From Shewanella sp. 1CM18E (GTDB lineage Bacteria > Pseudomonadota > Gammaproteobacteria > Enterobacterales > Shewanellaceae), in the NCBI RefSeq assembly GCF_023161665.1, contig NZ_JALNTW010000018.1, forward strand, positions 1-64,000: a stretch of 64,000 nt of DNA, in the 5' to 3' direction. A program made the position numbers and the translations under genes. Shown piece after piece: positions 34,901-42,653 of this stretch (positions within the stretch are counted from its first letter, which is position 1; each line of letters opens with the position of its first letter). A model generated the notes under the pieces. It made no database searches, had not been told where the DNA came from, and worked only from the letters and a program-made list of their open reading frames with translations.

Positions 34901-35184
34901 TGTTCGCCCAAGGTGGCATGAGTAATATGGAAGCGCTAAAAACAGCAACCATTAATCCAGCTAAACATTTTGCAATGGACCATCAAATTGGTTCTATCAA
35001 GCAAGGTAAGCTAGCCGACCTAATCGTTATCGATGGCAACCCGCTAGAAGATATTCGCGTAACCGATCGCGTAACCTACACCATGGTTAACGGTAAACTG
35101 TTTAATGCTGAGACGATGGATCAGCTAAATGGTGGTAAAAATAATAAAGGTAAGCAGAGAGAAACCTTCTTTTTCGAAAAGTAG
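31993..35184 (+). CDS. secreted TolB-like propeller / amidohydrolase fusion protein
   Basis: 1063 residues. A Sec signal peptide (ALSFSVPTMA, cleavage about 23) is followed by a WD40/TolB-type beta-propeller (about 45-640) with repeated S-P-D-G-K motifs (VSPNGKHVVFD, YSPDGKYIAFTSD, WSPDGQYLVA and more). The C-terminal amidohydrolase domain (about 645-1045) shows GLFDAHAHGAQG (metal histidines), a lysine region SVKSYNQP, IEHSLP, and IGAHGQ. The family resembles tricorn-protease-like amidohydrolases; substrate unknown, perhaps peptides or cyclic amides. TTAGGA precedes the ATG. A perfect parS lies inside the coding sequence at 33927. Followed by a parS-containing terminator. Confidence 0.88.
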   Translation: MLKNKLTPLYAAIALSFSVPTMAEEDNQSWQVNAPANAPLEQVKIEVNEGTWMNVSVSPNGKHVVFDLLGDIYQIPIDGGEAKPLAKGIAWQMQPVYSPDGKYIAFTSDEDGGDNIWIMEADGSNPRPVTEETFRLLNSPAWSPDGQYLVARKHFTGSRSLGAGEVWMYHVAGGDGVKLTERPNEQKDLGEPAYSPDGRYIYFSQDATPGKTFHYSKDSVKGIYKIKRYDTQTGDIEVLIQGTGGAIRPTPSPDGNKLAYIKRDGFQSSLYLLDLKSGETEKLYDELDRDMQETWAIHGVYPTMSWTADNDEILFWANGKINKLDVESKSVEQIPFTVKTERAVQPAVRFTQDLDKDVFDVKMLRMAQVSPDGKKVAFEALGKIWVKSLPDGKMSRLTKLDSDLRELFPQWSRDGKRVVFTTWDDQEQGTVSLATVRNKRVKVLTDEPGKYVEPTFSPDGETIVYRKAKGGYITPRTWSQETGLYQVDIDGDKNTKITSAGYQPQFGANNDRVYFMESGETPQLASIGLNGFEKRVHYTSKHATEFRVSPDGKQLAFAERFKVFVTPFAKHGETIQIGPKASNLPVEQLSVRAGESISWNTDSDQLYWTLGPELYQVNVDTQYQTAADDKSKPTITNLGFSQKADVPRGTIAFVGGNIITMENDQVIENGTVIVKNNHIVSVGSSSVIDIPSDAKVIDIKGKTLMPGLFDAHAHGAQGESEIIPQQNWEMYSNLSLGVTAIHDPSNDTTEIFAAAEQQKAGNIAGPRIFSTGTILYGANAPGYTSHIDSLDDAKFHLERLKKVGAFSVKSYNQPRRNQRQQVIAAARELEMMVVPEGGSLLQHNLSMIADGHTGIEHSLPAASIYDDIKQFWGQTEVGYTPTLVVAYGGIWGENYWYDKTDVWAHPRLSMYVPSDILNARSMRRPTAPDEHYNHFNVARVANELNAVGVKANIGAHGQREGLAAHWEIWMFAQGGMSNMEALKTATINPAKHFAMDHQIGSIKQGKLADLIVIDGNPLEDIRVTDRVTYTMVNGKLFNAETMDQLNGGKNNKGKQRETFFFEK
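33927..33942. other. parS site inside the amidohydrolase gene
   Basis: TGTTCCACGTGGAACA, a perfect 16-bp palindrome identical to the parS at 30728 and 35305. It encodes VPRGT in the linker between the propeller and the amidohydrolase domain. Confidence 0.88.
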
Positions 35185-35296
35185 ATTCCATTTTTAAATT
35201 TAAAATCTGGCTAACTTAGCTACGATTTTAAATTTTGAAGAAAATTATTTTTTGATCCAAAAATGAGCTTTTAGCTATACCTAAAAGCTAACAATG

Positions 35297-35328
35297 AAAA
35301 AGGATGTTCCACGTGGAACATCCTTTTT
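35297..35328. terminator. bidirectional terminator whose stem is a parS site
   Basis: A 32-bp perfect palindrome: AAAAAGGA, the parS TGTTCCACGTGGAACA (35305-35320) and TCCTTTTT, with T-rich sequence after it. It has A and T runs on both sides, as in a bidirectional intrinsic terminator, and lies between the convergent amidohydrolase (+) and tag (-) genes. Confidence 0.88.
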
Positions 35329-35364
35329 TAATGAGTCACAACTAAGCGGTGTAGTACTTTAGTG

Positions 35365-35922
35365 CTAGTTGCGACAAAAGCAATCTGTGGTGTGGTCATT
35401 GACCATTCCCACAGCTTGCATAAAGGCATAACAAATTGTCGGCCCCACAAAATTGAAGCCCATCTTTTTCAGCGCTTTCGACATTGCCTCTGATTCTGCT
35501 GTTTGTGCAGGCACTTGTTGCATAGACTCAAAATGATTCACTTTGGGTGAGCCACCAACAAACTCCCACAAAAATTTAGAGAAGTCATTGCCCTGTCCGG
35601 TATAAGCTAAATAAGCTTTGGCATTTTTGATAATAGAATTAACCTTAAGCCGATTGCGCACTATTCCAGGGTTGAGCATCAGTTCTTCGACTTTGGCATC
35701 ATCGAAGGTCGCAATAATCTCTGGCTCAAAATTAGCAAATGCAGCCTCATAGTTTTGCTGTTTTTTAAGGATGGTTATCCAAGATAATCCTGCTTGTTGG
35801 CCATCTAAACATAGCTTTTCAAACAACTCTCGACTGTCATAAACAGGTCTGCCCCACACCTTGTCATGGTACTCTTGATAGATAGGATCTTGTCCCACCC
35901 AAGCACAACGTGTCACTTCCAT
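35365..35922 (-). CDS. tag: 3-methyladenine DNA glycosylase I
   Basis: Excises 3-methyladenine from alkylated DNA, starting base excision repair. 185 residues from the ATG at 35922 (E. coli 187); two GTG codons just upstream are also open, but the ATG sits 9 bases after AGG. RCAWVGQDPIYQEYHDKVWG carries the N-terminal Cys and His, and NDHTTDCFC the C-terminal His and Cys, of the zinc snap of this family. CLDGQQAGLSWITILKK and FKFVGPTICYAFMQ-type motifs match. Divergent from glyQS. Confidence 0.93.
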   Translation of the reverse strand: MEVTRCAWVGQDPIYQEYHDKVWGRPVYDSRELFEKLCLDGQQAGLSWITILKKQQNYEAAFANFEPEIIATFDDAKVEELMLNPGIVRNRLKVNSIIKNAKAYLAYTGQGNDFSKFLWEFVGGSPKVNHFESMQQVPAQTAESEAMSKALKKMGFNFVGPTICYAFMQAVGMVNDHTTDCFCRN

Positions 35923-36039
35923 CACCACTTTCCTAAATTTTTAACCAACCAGATAAAAAATAACCTACATAAGCGTTATTCTACAAGGTATAATCGAAAC
36001 CATTTTCTATTAAGGCTTCCAGGCAGTAGACAAGCGGAT

Positions 36040-36945
36040 ATGACGACGAAACACGACGTAAAAACATTCCAGGGCTTCATTATGACCCTGCAGGAATACT
36101 GGGCGCAGCAAGGTTGCGCAATCGTTCAACCATTGGACATGGAAGTTGGTGCGGGTACATTCCACCCTATGACATTCTTACGTTCATTAGGCCCAGAGCC
36201 AATGAGCAGTGCCTATGTTCAACCATGTCGTCGCCCAACTGACGGCCGTTATGGTGAAAACCCTAACCGCCTGCAGCACTACTACCAATATCAAGTAGTA
36301 CTAAAGCCATCACCAAGTAACATTCAAGAACTTTACTTAGGTTCATTAGAAGCGCTTGGCGTTGATATGAATGTGCATGATGTTCGCTTCGTAGAAGACA
36401 ACTGGGAATCACCAACTCTTGGTGCTTGGGGTCTAGGCTGGGAAGTTTGGCTAAACGGTATGGAAGTATCTCAGTTTACTTACTTCCAGCAAGTGGGTGG
36501 TCTTGAGTGTAAGCCTGTTACTGGCGAAATCACTTACGGTCTAGAACGTCTTGCCATGTACATTCAAGAAGTAGACAGCGTTTACGATCTTGTATGGACT
36601 GACGGCCCAATGGGCAAAGTTATGTATGGTGATATCTTCCATCAAAATGAAGTTGAGCAATCAACTTATAACTTTGAACACGCCAATGTTGAAGTGCTAT
36701 TCAAGATGTTTGATGACTGCGAACAAGCTTGCGAGCGTTTATTAACTCTAGAAAAGCCACTTCCACTACCAGCTTACGAGCAAGTAATGAAAGCCTCTCA
36801 TGCATTTAACTTGTTAGATGCTCGCCATGCTATCTCTGTTACTGAGCGCCAGCGTTATATTTTACGCGTTCGTACTATGGCTAAAGGCGTTGCTGAATCT
36901 TACTATCAAGCCCGTGAAGCACTTGGCTTCCCAATGTGTAAGTAG
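36040..36945 (+). CDS. glyQ: glycine-tRNA ligase alpha subunit
   Basis: Catalytic subunit of the tetrameric class II glycyl-tRNA synthetase. 301 residues (E. coli 303) from the ATG at 36040, which gives the family start MTTKHDVKTFQGFIMTLQ; the frame is open far upstream into tag but without family likeness. QQGCAIVQPLDMEVGAGTFHP, the class II motif region around CRRPTDGRYGENPNRLQHYYQYQV, and GLERLAMYIQ are clear. A TATAAT at 35989 may be the -10 box. glyS follows 11 bp downstream. Confidence 0.97.
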   Translation: MTTKHDVKTFQGFIMTLQEYWAQQGCAIVQPLDMEVGAGTFHPMTFLRSLGPEPMSSAYVQPCRRPTDGRYGENPNRLQHYYQYQVVLKPSPSNIQELYLGSLEALGVDMNVHDVRFVEDNWESPTLGAWGLGWEVWLNGMEVSQFTYFQQVGGLECKPVTGEITYGLERLAMYIQEVDSVYDLVWTDGPMGKVMYGDIFHQNEVEQSTYNFEHANVEVLFKMFDDCEQACERLLTLEKPLPLPAYEQVMKASHAFNLLDARHAISVTERQRYILRVRTMAKGVAESYYQAREALGFPMCK

Positions 36946-36956
36946 AGGAATAAATA

Positions 36957-39026
36957 ATGAATTTTGAAAACTTACTCATTGAAGTAGGCACAGAAGAGTT
37001 ACCACCAAAGTCACTACGTAAACTAGCTGAATCATTTTTAGCAAACTTTACTGAAGAGTTAACTAAAGCAGAACTTAGCTTTGAGTCTGCAGTATGGCAC
37101 GCAGCACCTCGCCGCTTAGCAATTTGCATCAACCAACTTGCACTTGCTCAAGCAGACAAAGTCGTTGAAAAGCGCGGCCCTGCGGTTGCACAAGCCTTTG
37201 ATGCTGACGGTAACCCAACTAAAGCTGCAATGGGCTGGGCTCGTGGTAACGGTATTACTGTTGAACAAGCTGAACGTTTAAAAACAGACAAAGGCGAATG
37301 GTTACTACACCAAGCACGCGTTGTGGGTGTTGAGACTAAGAGTCTTATCGCAGATATGGCGCAGCGCTCATTAGACAAATTGCCGATTCCAAAGCCAATG
37401 CGCTGGGGTAGCAATACCACACAATTTATCCGCCCTGTTCACACTGTTACTATGCTACTTGGTAGTGAAGTTGTTGACGGTGAACTACTCGGTATTAAGT
37501 CTGACCGCGTTATTCGTGGCCACCGCTTTATGGGTGAATCTAGCTTTGAGCTAGACCATGCAGACAACTACTTAGTTGCGCTTAAAGAAAAAGGCAAAGT
37601 ACTTGCAGATTACGAAGCACGTAAAGCAATTATCAAAACTGACTCTGAAGCAGCTGCAGCTAAAATTGGTGGCGTAGCTGATCTTGAAGACGATTTATTA
37701 GAAGAAGTGACTTCTCTTGTTGAATGGCCAGTAGTGCTAACAGCAAGCTTTGAAGAAAAGTTCTTAGACGTACCAGCTGAAGCTTTGGTTTACACCATGA
37801 AAGGTGACCAAAAGTACTTCCCTGTATTTGATAATGCGGGTCAGTTGCTACCAAACTTTATCTTCGTGACTAACATCGAATCTAAAGACCCACAGCAAAT
37901 TATTTCAGGTAACGAGAAAGTGGTTCGCCCACGTCTTGCCGATGCTGAGTTCTTCTTTGAAACAGATAAGAAAGACACACTTGAAGCCCGCCTTGCGAGC
38001 CTAGAGACTGTTGTATTCCAAAAGCAACTTGGCACGATTAAGCAACGCGTTGAGCGTATTTCAGCTATGGCGGGTTACATTGCCACTAGCATTGATGCTA
38101 ACAGCGAAGAAGCAGCGCGTGCGGGTCTATTATCTAAGTCAGATTTAATGACTAACATGGTAATGGAATTTACTGATCTTCAAGGCACCATGGGTATGCA
38201 TTACGCACGCCTAAACGGTGAAACTGAAGCGGTAGCAGTTGCACTATCAGAGCAATATAAGCCTAAGTTTTCTGGCGATACCGTACCAACAGCACCTATC
38301 TCAATTTGTGTGGCATTAGCTGAGAAGCTAGACACACTAGTAGGTATTTTTGGTATTGGTCAAGCACCTAAAGGCGCAGCGGATCCATTCGCACTGCGTC
38401 GTGCTGCTATTGGTGTACTACGCATCTGTTTAGAGAACAACTTACCGCTAGATCTTGTTGACCTAATTGCTAAGGCACAAGCACTACACGGTGAAAACCT
38501 CACTAATGCAGACGTTGCAGAGCAAGTACTTGAGTTCTTTATGGCTCGTTTCCGTGCTTGGTACCAAGATCAAGGCGTGAGTGTAGACGTGATCTTAGCC
38601 GTATTGGCTCGCCGTCCTACTGCTCCTGCAGATTTTGAAAGCCGCATTAAAGCTGTAGCTCACTTCAGAACTCTTGAGCAAGCGTCTGCTCTAGCTGCTG
38701 CTAACAAGCGTGTATCTAACATTTTAGCTAAAGTTGAAGGCGAGCTACCAGCTGCAATCGACGACAAGCTACTTGTTGAAGATGCTGAAAAAGCACTGGC
38801 CGCTAAACTTGCTGAACTGCAACCGCAACTAGCACCGCTATTTGCTGCTGCAAACTATCAAGAAGCATTAGCGCTATTAGCCAACCTACGTGAAAGTGTC
38901 GATACTTTCTTCGAAGATGTAATGGTTATGGCTGATGACGAAGCACTTAAGAACAACCGTCTAGCGCTACTATCTAGCCTACGCGAGCAATTCTTACATG
39001 CTGCAGATATCTCGTTACTGCAATAA
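36957..39026 (+). CDS. glyS: glycine-tRNA ligase beta subunit
   Basis: tRNA-binding subunit of glycyl-tRNA synthetase. 689 residues, the E. coli length. LLIEVGTEELPPKSL at the N-terminus, KRGPAVAQAFDADG, WGSNTTQFIRPVH, an HD-like region (FVTNIESKDPQQIISGNEKVVRPRL) and the C-terminal DALR-type anticodon-binding helices with FFEDVMVMADDEALKNNRLALL. Ends at a strong terminator. Confidence 0.97.
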   Translation: MNFENLLIEVGTEELPPKSLRKLAESFLANFTEELTKAELSFESAVWHAAPRRLAICINQLALAQADKVVEKRGPAVAQAFDADGNPTKAAMGWARGNGITVEQAERLKTDKGEWLLHQARVVGVETKSLIADMAQRSLDKLPIPKPMRWGSNTTQFIRPVHTVTMLLGSEVVDGELLGIKSDRVIRGHRFMGESSFELDHADNYLVALKEKGKVLADYEARKAIIKTDSEAAAAKIGGVADLEDDLLEEVTSLVEWPVVLTASFEEKFLDVPAEALVYTMKGDQKYFPVFDNAGQLLPNFIFVTNIESKDPQQIISGNEKVVRPRLADAEFFFETDKKDTLEARLASLETVVFQKQLGTIKQRVERISAMAGYIATSIDANSEEAARAGLLSKSDLMTNMVMEFTDLQGTMGMHYARLNGETEAVAVALSEQYKPKFSGDTVPTAPISICVALAEKLDTLVGIFGIGQAPKGAADPFALRRAAIGVLRICLENNLPLDLVDLIAKAQALHGENLTNADVAEQVLEFFMARFRAWYQDQGVSVDVILAVLARRPTAPADFESRIKAVAHFRTLEQASALAAANKRVSNILAKVEGELPAAIDDKLLVEDAEKALAAKLAELQPQLAPLFAAANYQEALALLANLRESVDTFFEDVMVMADDEALKNNRLALLSSLREQFLHAADISLLQ

Positions 39027-39041
39027 GTAATTAGCAGATAT

Positions 39042-39069
39042 AAAAAACGCGCCTATCGGCGCGTTTTTT
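39042..39069. terminator. intrinsic terminator of glyQS
   Basis: AAAAAACGCGCC (39042-39053), loop TATC, GGCGCGTTTTTT (39058-39069). Symmetric, so it can also end the convergent HDOD gene. Confidence 0.92.
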
Positions 39070-39096
39070 GTTTTGAAACTCGGTCATTTAAAGTAA

Positions 39097-40140
39097 TTAA
39101 AATAGTACAAGTTTTTTGTGTATTTCATCAAACGTAGTTCGATCGACTCCAGCATCATATAGCAATCTATTTAGTTGTTCGGCTTGTAACTTACCCGCCT
39201 CAAATAACATTGAACATTCACTAATAAGATTAGCCCGCCATATCACTTCAGCAAGGCCACCAGTAGGCTTAGAGTCAACAACTGCGAGACGGTTAAGCTC
39301 TGACTCAAATAGTGACGGTAACTGCCAATAATGAGCAAGTAAGGCGCTTAAACTTAAAGATTTTGTCGTCATCACTTGTCTAAATAAACTAGAACATGGC
39401 TGCTCACCTGGTTCAGCTTGTTTAAAGGCTTCTAATAACAGCTTGAAGATGGCAATTTTACCTACGTCATGGACTAGACCCAGTAAAAATGCACTATCAG
39501 GATCTTCATCGGCAAGCTGGCTAGCAAGATAAGCAACCTGCATTGAATGACGCCAAATTTGGCTGCCAAAACGTCTAAAGTAGATAGGCTTAACATCTAT
39601 AATCTTGCGCATCATAGCTGTAGTGACAAAGCGACGGATTTGATCTCGACCCAACTGCACTAATGCTAACTGTAAGCTGGTGACATCTTTATCGCTACGT
39701 CTAAATAGCGGCGAATTACACAGTTTTAGCACCTCAACACTCAATACAGGATCTTTCTCTATTAAGGCTAATAATGCTTTGGTATCGGTATTTTCATCAG
39801 CTAACTGCTTGTCTAGGGCTGCGACCTGTGTCGGCATTTTTAGCACACGTTCAGCAATTGCTTTAGGTGCAGCCAGAGCGGCTTCTACTCGCCTAAAAAC
39901 ACTCTTTTCTAGTTCGTTCGCGGTGCCGTTTAATTGGGTACTTGGAAACAATAAACTATAAAAAAGTGCAGAGAGATCAACAGCTACAACTGGTGCTGTT
40001 TCAGCAGATTTTACTTGAGCAGCCGCAGGCTCAACGTGATTTGCTTGCAACTGTTCCATTGAACCACTAAAGCTAGTTGGTTTTTCAATAACCACCCGCT
40101 CTCTAATATTGAACAGTTTTTTAAAGGCTTTACTAAACAA
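39097..40140 (-). CDS. HDOD-domain signalling protein, start uncertain
   Basis: Up to 365 residues. The HDOD domain (about residues 115-300 of the longest frame) includes LPTQVAALDKQLADENTDTKALLALIEKDPVLSVEVLKLCNSP-like sequence and LGLVHDVGKIAIF. These proteins act in signalling and lack full phosphodiesterase residues. The start is unclear: the longest frame begins with a TTG at 40194 and the first ATG (40179) lies in the stem of the gyrB terminator. A TTG at 40140 (LFSKAFKKLF) or the ATG at 40059 would lie after the terminator. I list 40140 as a compromise. It probably has its own promoter or depends on read-through from gyrB. Confidence 0.8.
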   Translation of the reverse strand: MFSKAFKKLFNIRERVVIEKPTSFSGSMEQLQANHVEPAAAQVKSAETAPVVAVDLSALFYSLLFPSTQLNGTANELEKSVFRRVEAALAAPKAIAERVLKMPTQVAALDKQLADENTDTKALLALIEKDPVLSVEVLKLCNSPLFRRSDKDVTSLQLALVQLGRDQIRRFVTTAMMRKIIDVKPIYFRRFGSQIWRHSMQVAYLASQLADEDPDSAFLLGLVHDVGKIAIFKLLLEAFKQAEPGEQPCSSLFRQVMTTKSLSLSALLAHYWQLPSLFESELNRLAVVDSKPTGGLAEVIWRANLISECSMLFEAGKLQAEQLNRLLYDAGVDRTTFDEIHKKLVLF

Positions 40141-40162
40141 TTTATGATGACCGATTAATTGG

Positions 40163-40191
40163 CAAAAAAATCGGTGCATATAGCACCGATT
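40163..40191 (-). terminator. intrinsic terminator of gyrB
   Basis: On the minus strand AATCGGTGC, loop TATAT, GCACCGATT, then a run of T (40170-40164). It begins 29 bases after the gyrB stop and overlaps the first codons of the longest HDOD reading frame. Confidence 0.85.
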
Positions 40192-40219
40192 CAATTTTAG
40201 CTTTTTGTTTGCAACAAAC

Positions 40220-42637
40220 CTATACGTCTAGGTTTGCTACATTCAATGCGTTAGCTTCGATAAAGTCACGACGCGGCTCTACTTGATCACCCATCAAACA
40301 GGTAAACAGTTGGTCAGCACCAATCGCATCTTCAATCGTTACTTGTAGCATACGGCGTGATTCTGGATCCATTGTGGTTTCCCACAATTGTTCAGGGTTC
40401 ATCTCACCCAATCCTTTATAACGCTGAATGTATAAGCCACGCTTAGATTCAGTCATTAACCACTCTAGCGCGTCAACAAAGCTCACCACATCTTTAGTAC
40501 GCTCACCACGTTGAACATAGCCACCCTCTTCAATCATACCGTTGATTTCAGCGCCCATCTTAACGATGCGTTGATAATCAGTAGACTGGAAGAAGTCGTA
40601 TGAGAACAAGTAGTGCGTATCAATACCGTGTTTACGGATAGTGATTTTCGGCAAGTAAGACTGACGCTCAGGGTCGAGAACTGGCTCACCGCTATATAAA
40701 ACACCACCGGTTTCTTTGTTAGTTAAGTCAGCAACAAATGCATCAGCCCAAGCTTTAACTTTCGCTTCATCAGCTAACATCTCGTTGTTAAGTGCTGGGT
40801 GATATAACATCAAGTCAGTGATGTTAGTTGGGTAACGTTGCTCTAAACGAGCAATAATAGCCTCAACTTCACGGTACTGATTAACCAAGCGCTCTAATGG
40901 CTGACCAGACATACCTGGTGCACCTTGCGATGGATAAATGTTTGCATTATCTAGCGCTTGAGTTGTTAAGTACTCAGTTAGTGCAGGATCGTCTTTAAGG
41001 TACTGTTCTTGCTTACCTTTCTTAACCTTATAAAGCGGTGGTTGTGCAATGTAAACATAACCACGTTCAATAAGTTCAGGCATTTGACGGAAGAAGAAAG
41101 TCAACAGCAGCGTACGAATGTGCGAGCCGTCGACGTCAGCATCGGTCATGATAACGATGTTGTGGTAACGCGTCTTATCAGGATCATATTCGTCGCGGCC
41201 AATACCACAACCTAATGCTGTAATTAGCGTTGCAACTTCTTGTGAAGATAACATCTTATCAAAACGTGCTTTTTCAACGTTTAGGATCTTACCTTTCAGT
41301 GGCAGAATAGCTTGGTTCTTACGGTTACGACCCTGCTTAGCACTACCGCCCGCAGAGTCACCCTCCACTATGTAAATTTCAGAAAGACCAGGGTCCTTCT
41401 CTTGGCAGTCAGCTAGCTTACCTGGCAAACCACCCAAATCTAATGCGCCTTTACGACGAGTCATTTCACGCGCTTTACGTGCAGCTTCACGAGCACGAGC
41501 AGCATCGATAATCTTACCAACAATCAGTTTAGCTTCGTTTGGATGCTCCATTAGGTAGTCACCTAATTGCTCACCCATAGTTTGCTCAACAGCAGACTTA
41601 ACTTCGCTAGAAACTAGTTTATCTTTAGTTTGTGAACTGAACTTTGGATCCGGCACTTTTACAGAAATAACAGCAGTTAGACCTTCACGAGCATCATCAC
41701 CCGTTGCAGCGGTCTTACCTTTCTTGTTAAAGCCTTCACGTTCCATGTAGTTGTTCAGGTTACGTGTTAACGCACCGCGGAAGCCCGCTAAGTGAGTACC
41801 ACCATCACGCTGTGGAATGTTGTTGGTAAAACAGAAAATGTTTTCTTGGAAGCCGTCGTTCCACTGCATTGCAACTTCAACGGTAATACCGTCTTCACGC
41901 TCTTGACAGAAATGGAACACTTCTTTGTTTACTGGTGTTTTGTTAACGTTTAAGTAGTCAACAAATGCGCTAATACCGCCTTCGTACTTAAAGAACTCAT
42001 CACGGTTGTCACGCTCGTCCACTAGACGAATACCAACACCTGAGTTCAAGAAAGATAATTCACGAACACGTTTAGCTAGGATGTCGAAGTGGAATTGAAC
42101 GTCAGAGAAAGTCTCTTCACTTGGCCAGAAACGAATTTCTGTACCAGTGTTAGACGCTTCGCCCACTTCTTTAATTGGCTCATCTGGCTCACCCATGGTG
42201 TAGAACTGCTCATACACCTTGCCGTCACGACGAATAGTTAGCTGCAGCTTTTTAGACAGCGCGTTAACTACCGATACACCTACACCGTGTAGACCACCAG
42301 ATACTTTATAAGAGTTATCATCGAACTTACCACCAGCGTGCAGTACAGTCATAATAACCTGAGCTGCTGATACACCTTCTTCTGGGTGAATCGCAACTGG
42401 AATACCACGGCCGTCATCGCGTACTGAAACAGAACCATCGGCATGAATGGTAATATCAACGTCGTTACAGTGGCCTGCTAAGGCTTCATCGATAGAGTTA
42501 TCGACCACTTCGAATACCATGTGATGTAGACCTGTACCATCATCAGTATCACCGATGTACATTCCTGGTCTCTTACGTACCGCATCAAGGCCTTTTAAAA
42601 CCTTAATACTCGAAGAATCATAACTATTCTCTGACAT
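40220..42637 (-). CDS. gyrB: DNA gyrase subunit B
   Basis: ATPase subunit of gyrase, which introduces negative supercoils. 805 residues from the ATG at 42637 (E. coli 804), with GAGAG before it; the frame's first ATG at 42661 overlaps recF and is less likely. GHKL ATPase motifs: EVVDNSIDEALAG, DDGRGIPV, GGLHGVGVSVVNAL. Toprim: EGDSAGGSAKQGR and TDADVDGSHIRTLLL. The C-terminal tail QRYKGLGEMNPEQLWETTMDP is typical. It contains the extra gammaproteobacterial domain between toprim halves. Last gene of dnaA-dnaN-recF-gyrB. Confidence 0.98.
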   Translation of the reverse strand: MSENSYDSSSIKVLKGLDAVRKRPGMYIGDTDDGTGLHHMVFEVVDNSIDEALAGHCNDVDITIHADGSVSVRDDGRGIPVAIHPEEGVSAAQVIMTVLHAGGKFDDNSYKVSGGLHGVGVSVVNALSKKLQLTIRRDGKVYEQFYTMGEPDEPIKEVGEASNTGTEIRFWPSEETFSDVQFHFDILAKRVRELSFLNSGVGIRLVDERDNRDEFFKYEGGISAFVDYLNVNKTPVNKEVFHFCQEREDGITVEVAMQWNDGFQENIFCFTNNIPQRDGGTHLAGFRGALTRNLNNYMEREGFNKKGKTAATGDDAREGLTAVISVKVPDPKFSSQTKDKLVSSEVKSAVEQTMGEQLGDYLMEHPNEAKLIVGKIIDAARAREAARKAREMTRRKGALDLGGLPGKLADCQEKDPGLSEIYIVEGDSAGGSAKQGRNRKNQAILPLKGKILNVEKARFDKMLSSQEVATLITALGCGIGRDEYDPDKTRYHNIVIMTDADVDGSHIRTLLLTFFFRQMPELIERGYVYIAQPPLYKVKKGKQEQYLKDDPALTEYLTTQALDNANIYPSQGAPGMSGQPLERLVNQYREVEAIIARLEQRYPTNITDLMLYHPALNNEMLADEAKVKAWADAFVADLTNKETGGVLYSGEPVLDPERQSYLPKITIRKHGIDTHYLFSYDFFQSTDYQRIVKMGAEINGMIEEGGYVQRGERTKDVVSFVDALEWLMTESKRGLYIQRYKGLGEMNPEQLWETTMDPESRRMLQVTIEDAIGADQLFTCLMGDQVEPRRDFIEANALNVANLDV

Positions 42638-42653
42638 ATTATTCTCTCGTCGG

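Noticed and set aside
35866..36039. Long N-terminal extension of GlyQ
   Set aside because: The extra frame overlaps the divergent tag gene and has no likeness to GlyQ; the ATG at 36040 gives the canonical start.
40059..40194. HDOD gene starting in the gyrB terminator
   Set aside because: The region is better explained as an intrinsic terminator with a clear stem and T run; the start was moved downstream and marked uncertain.
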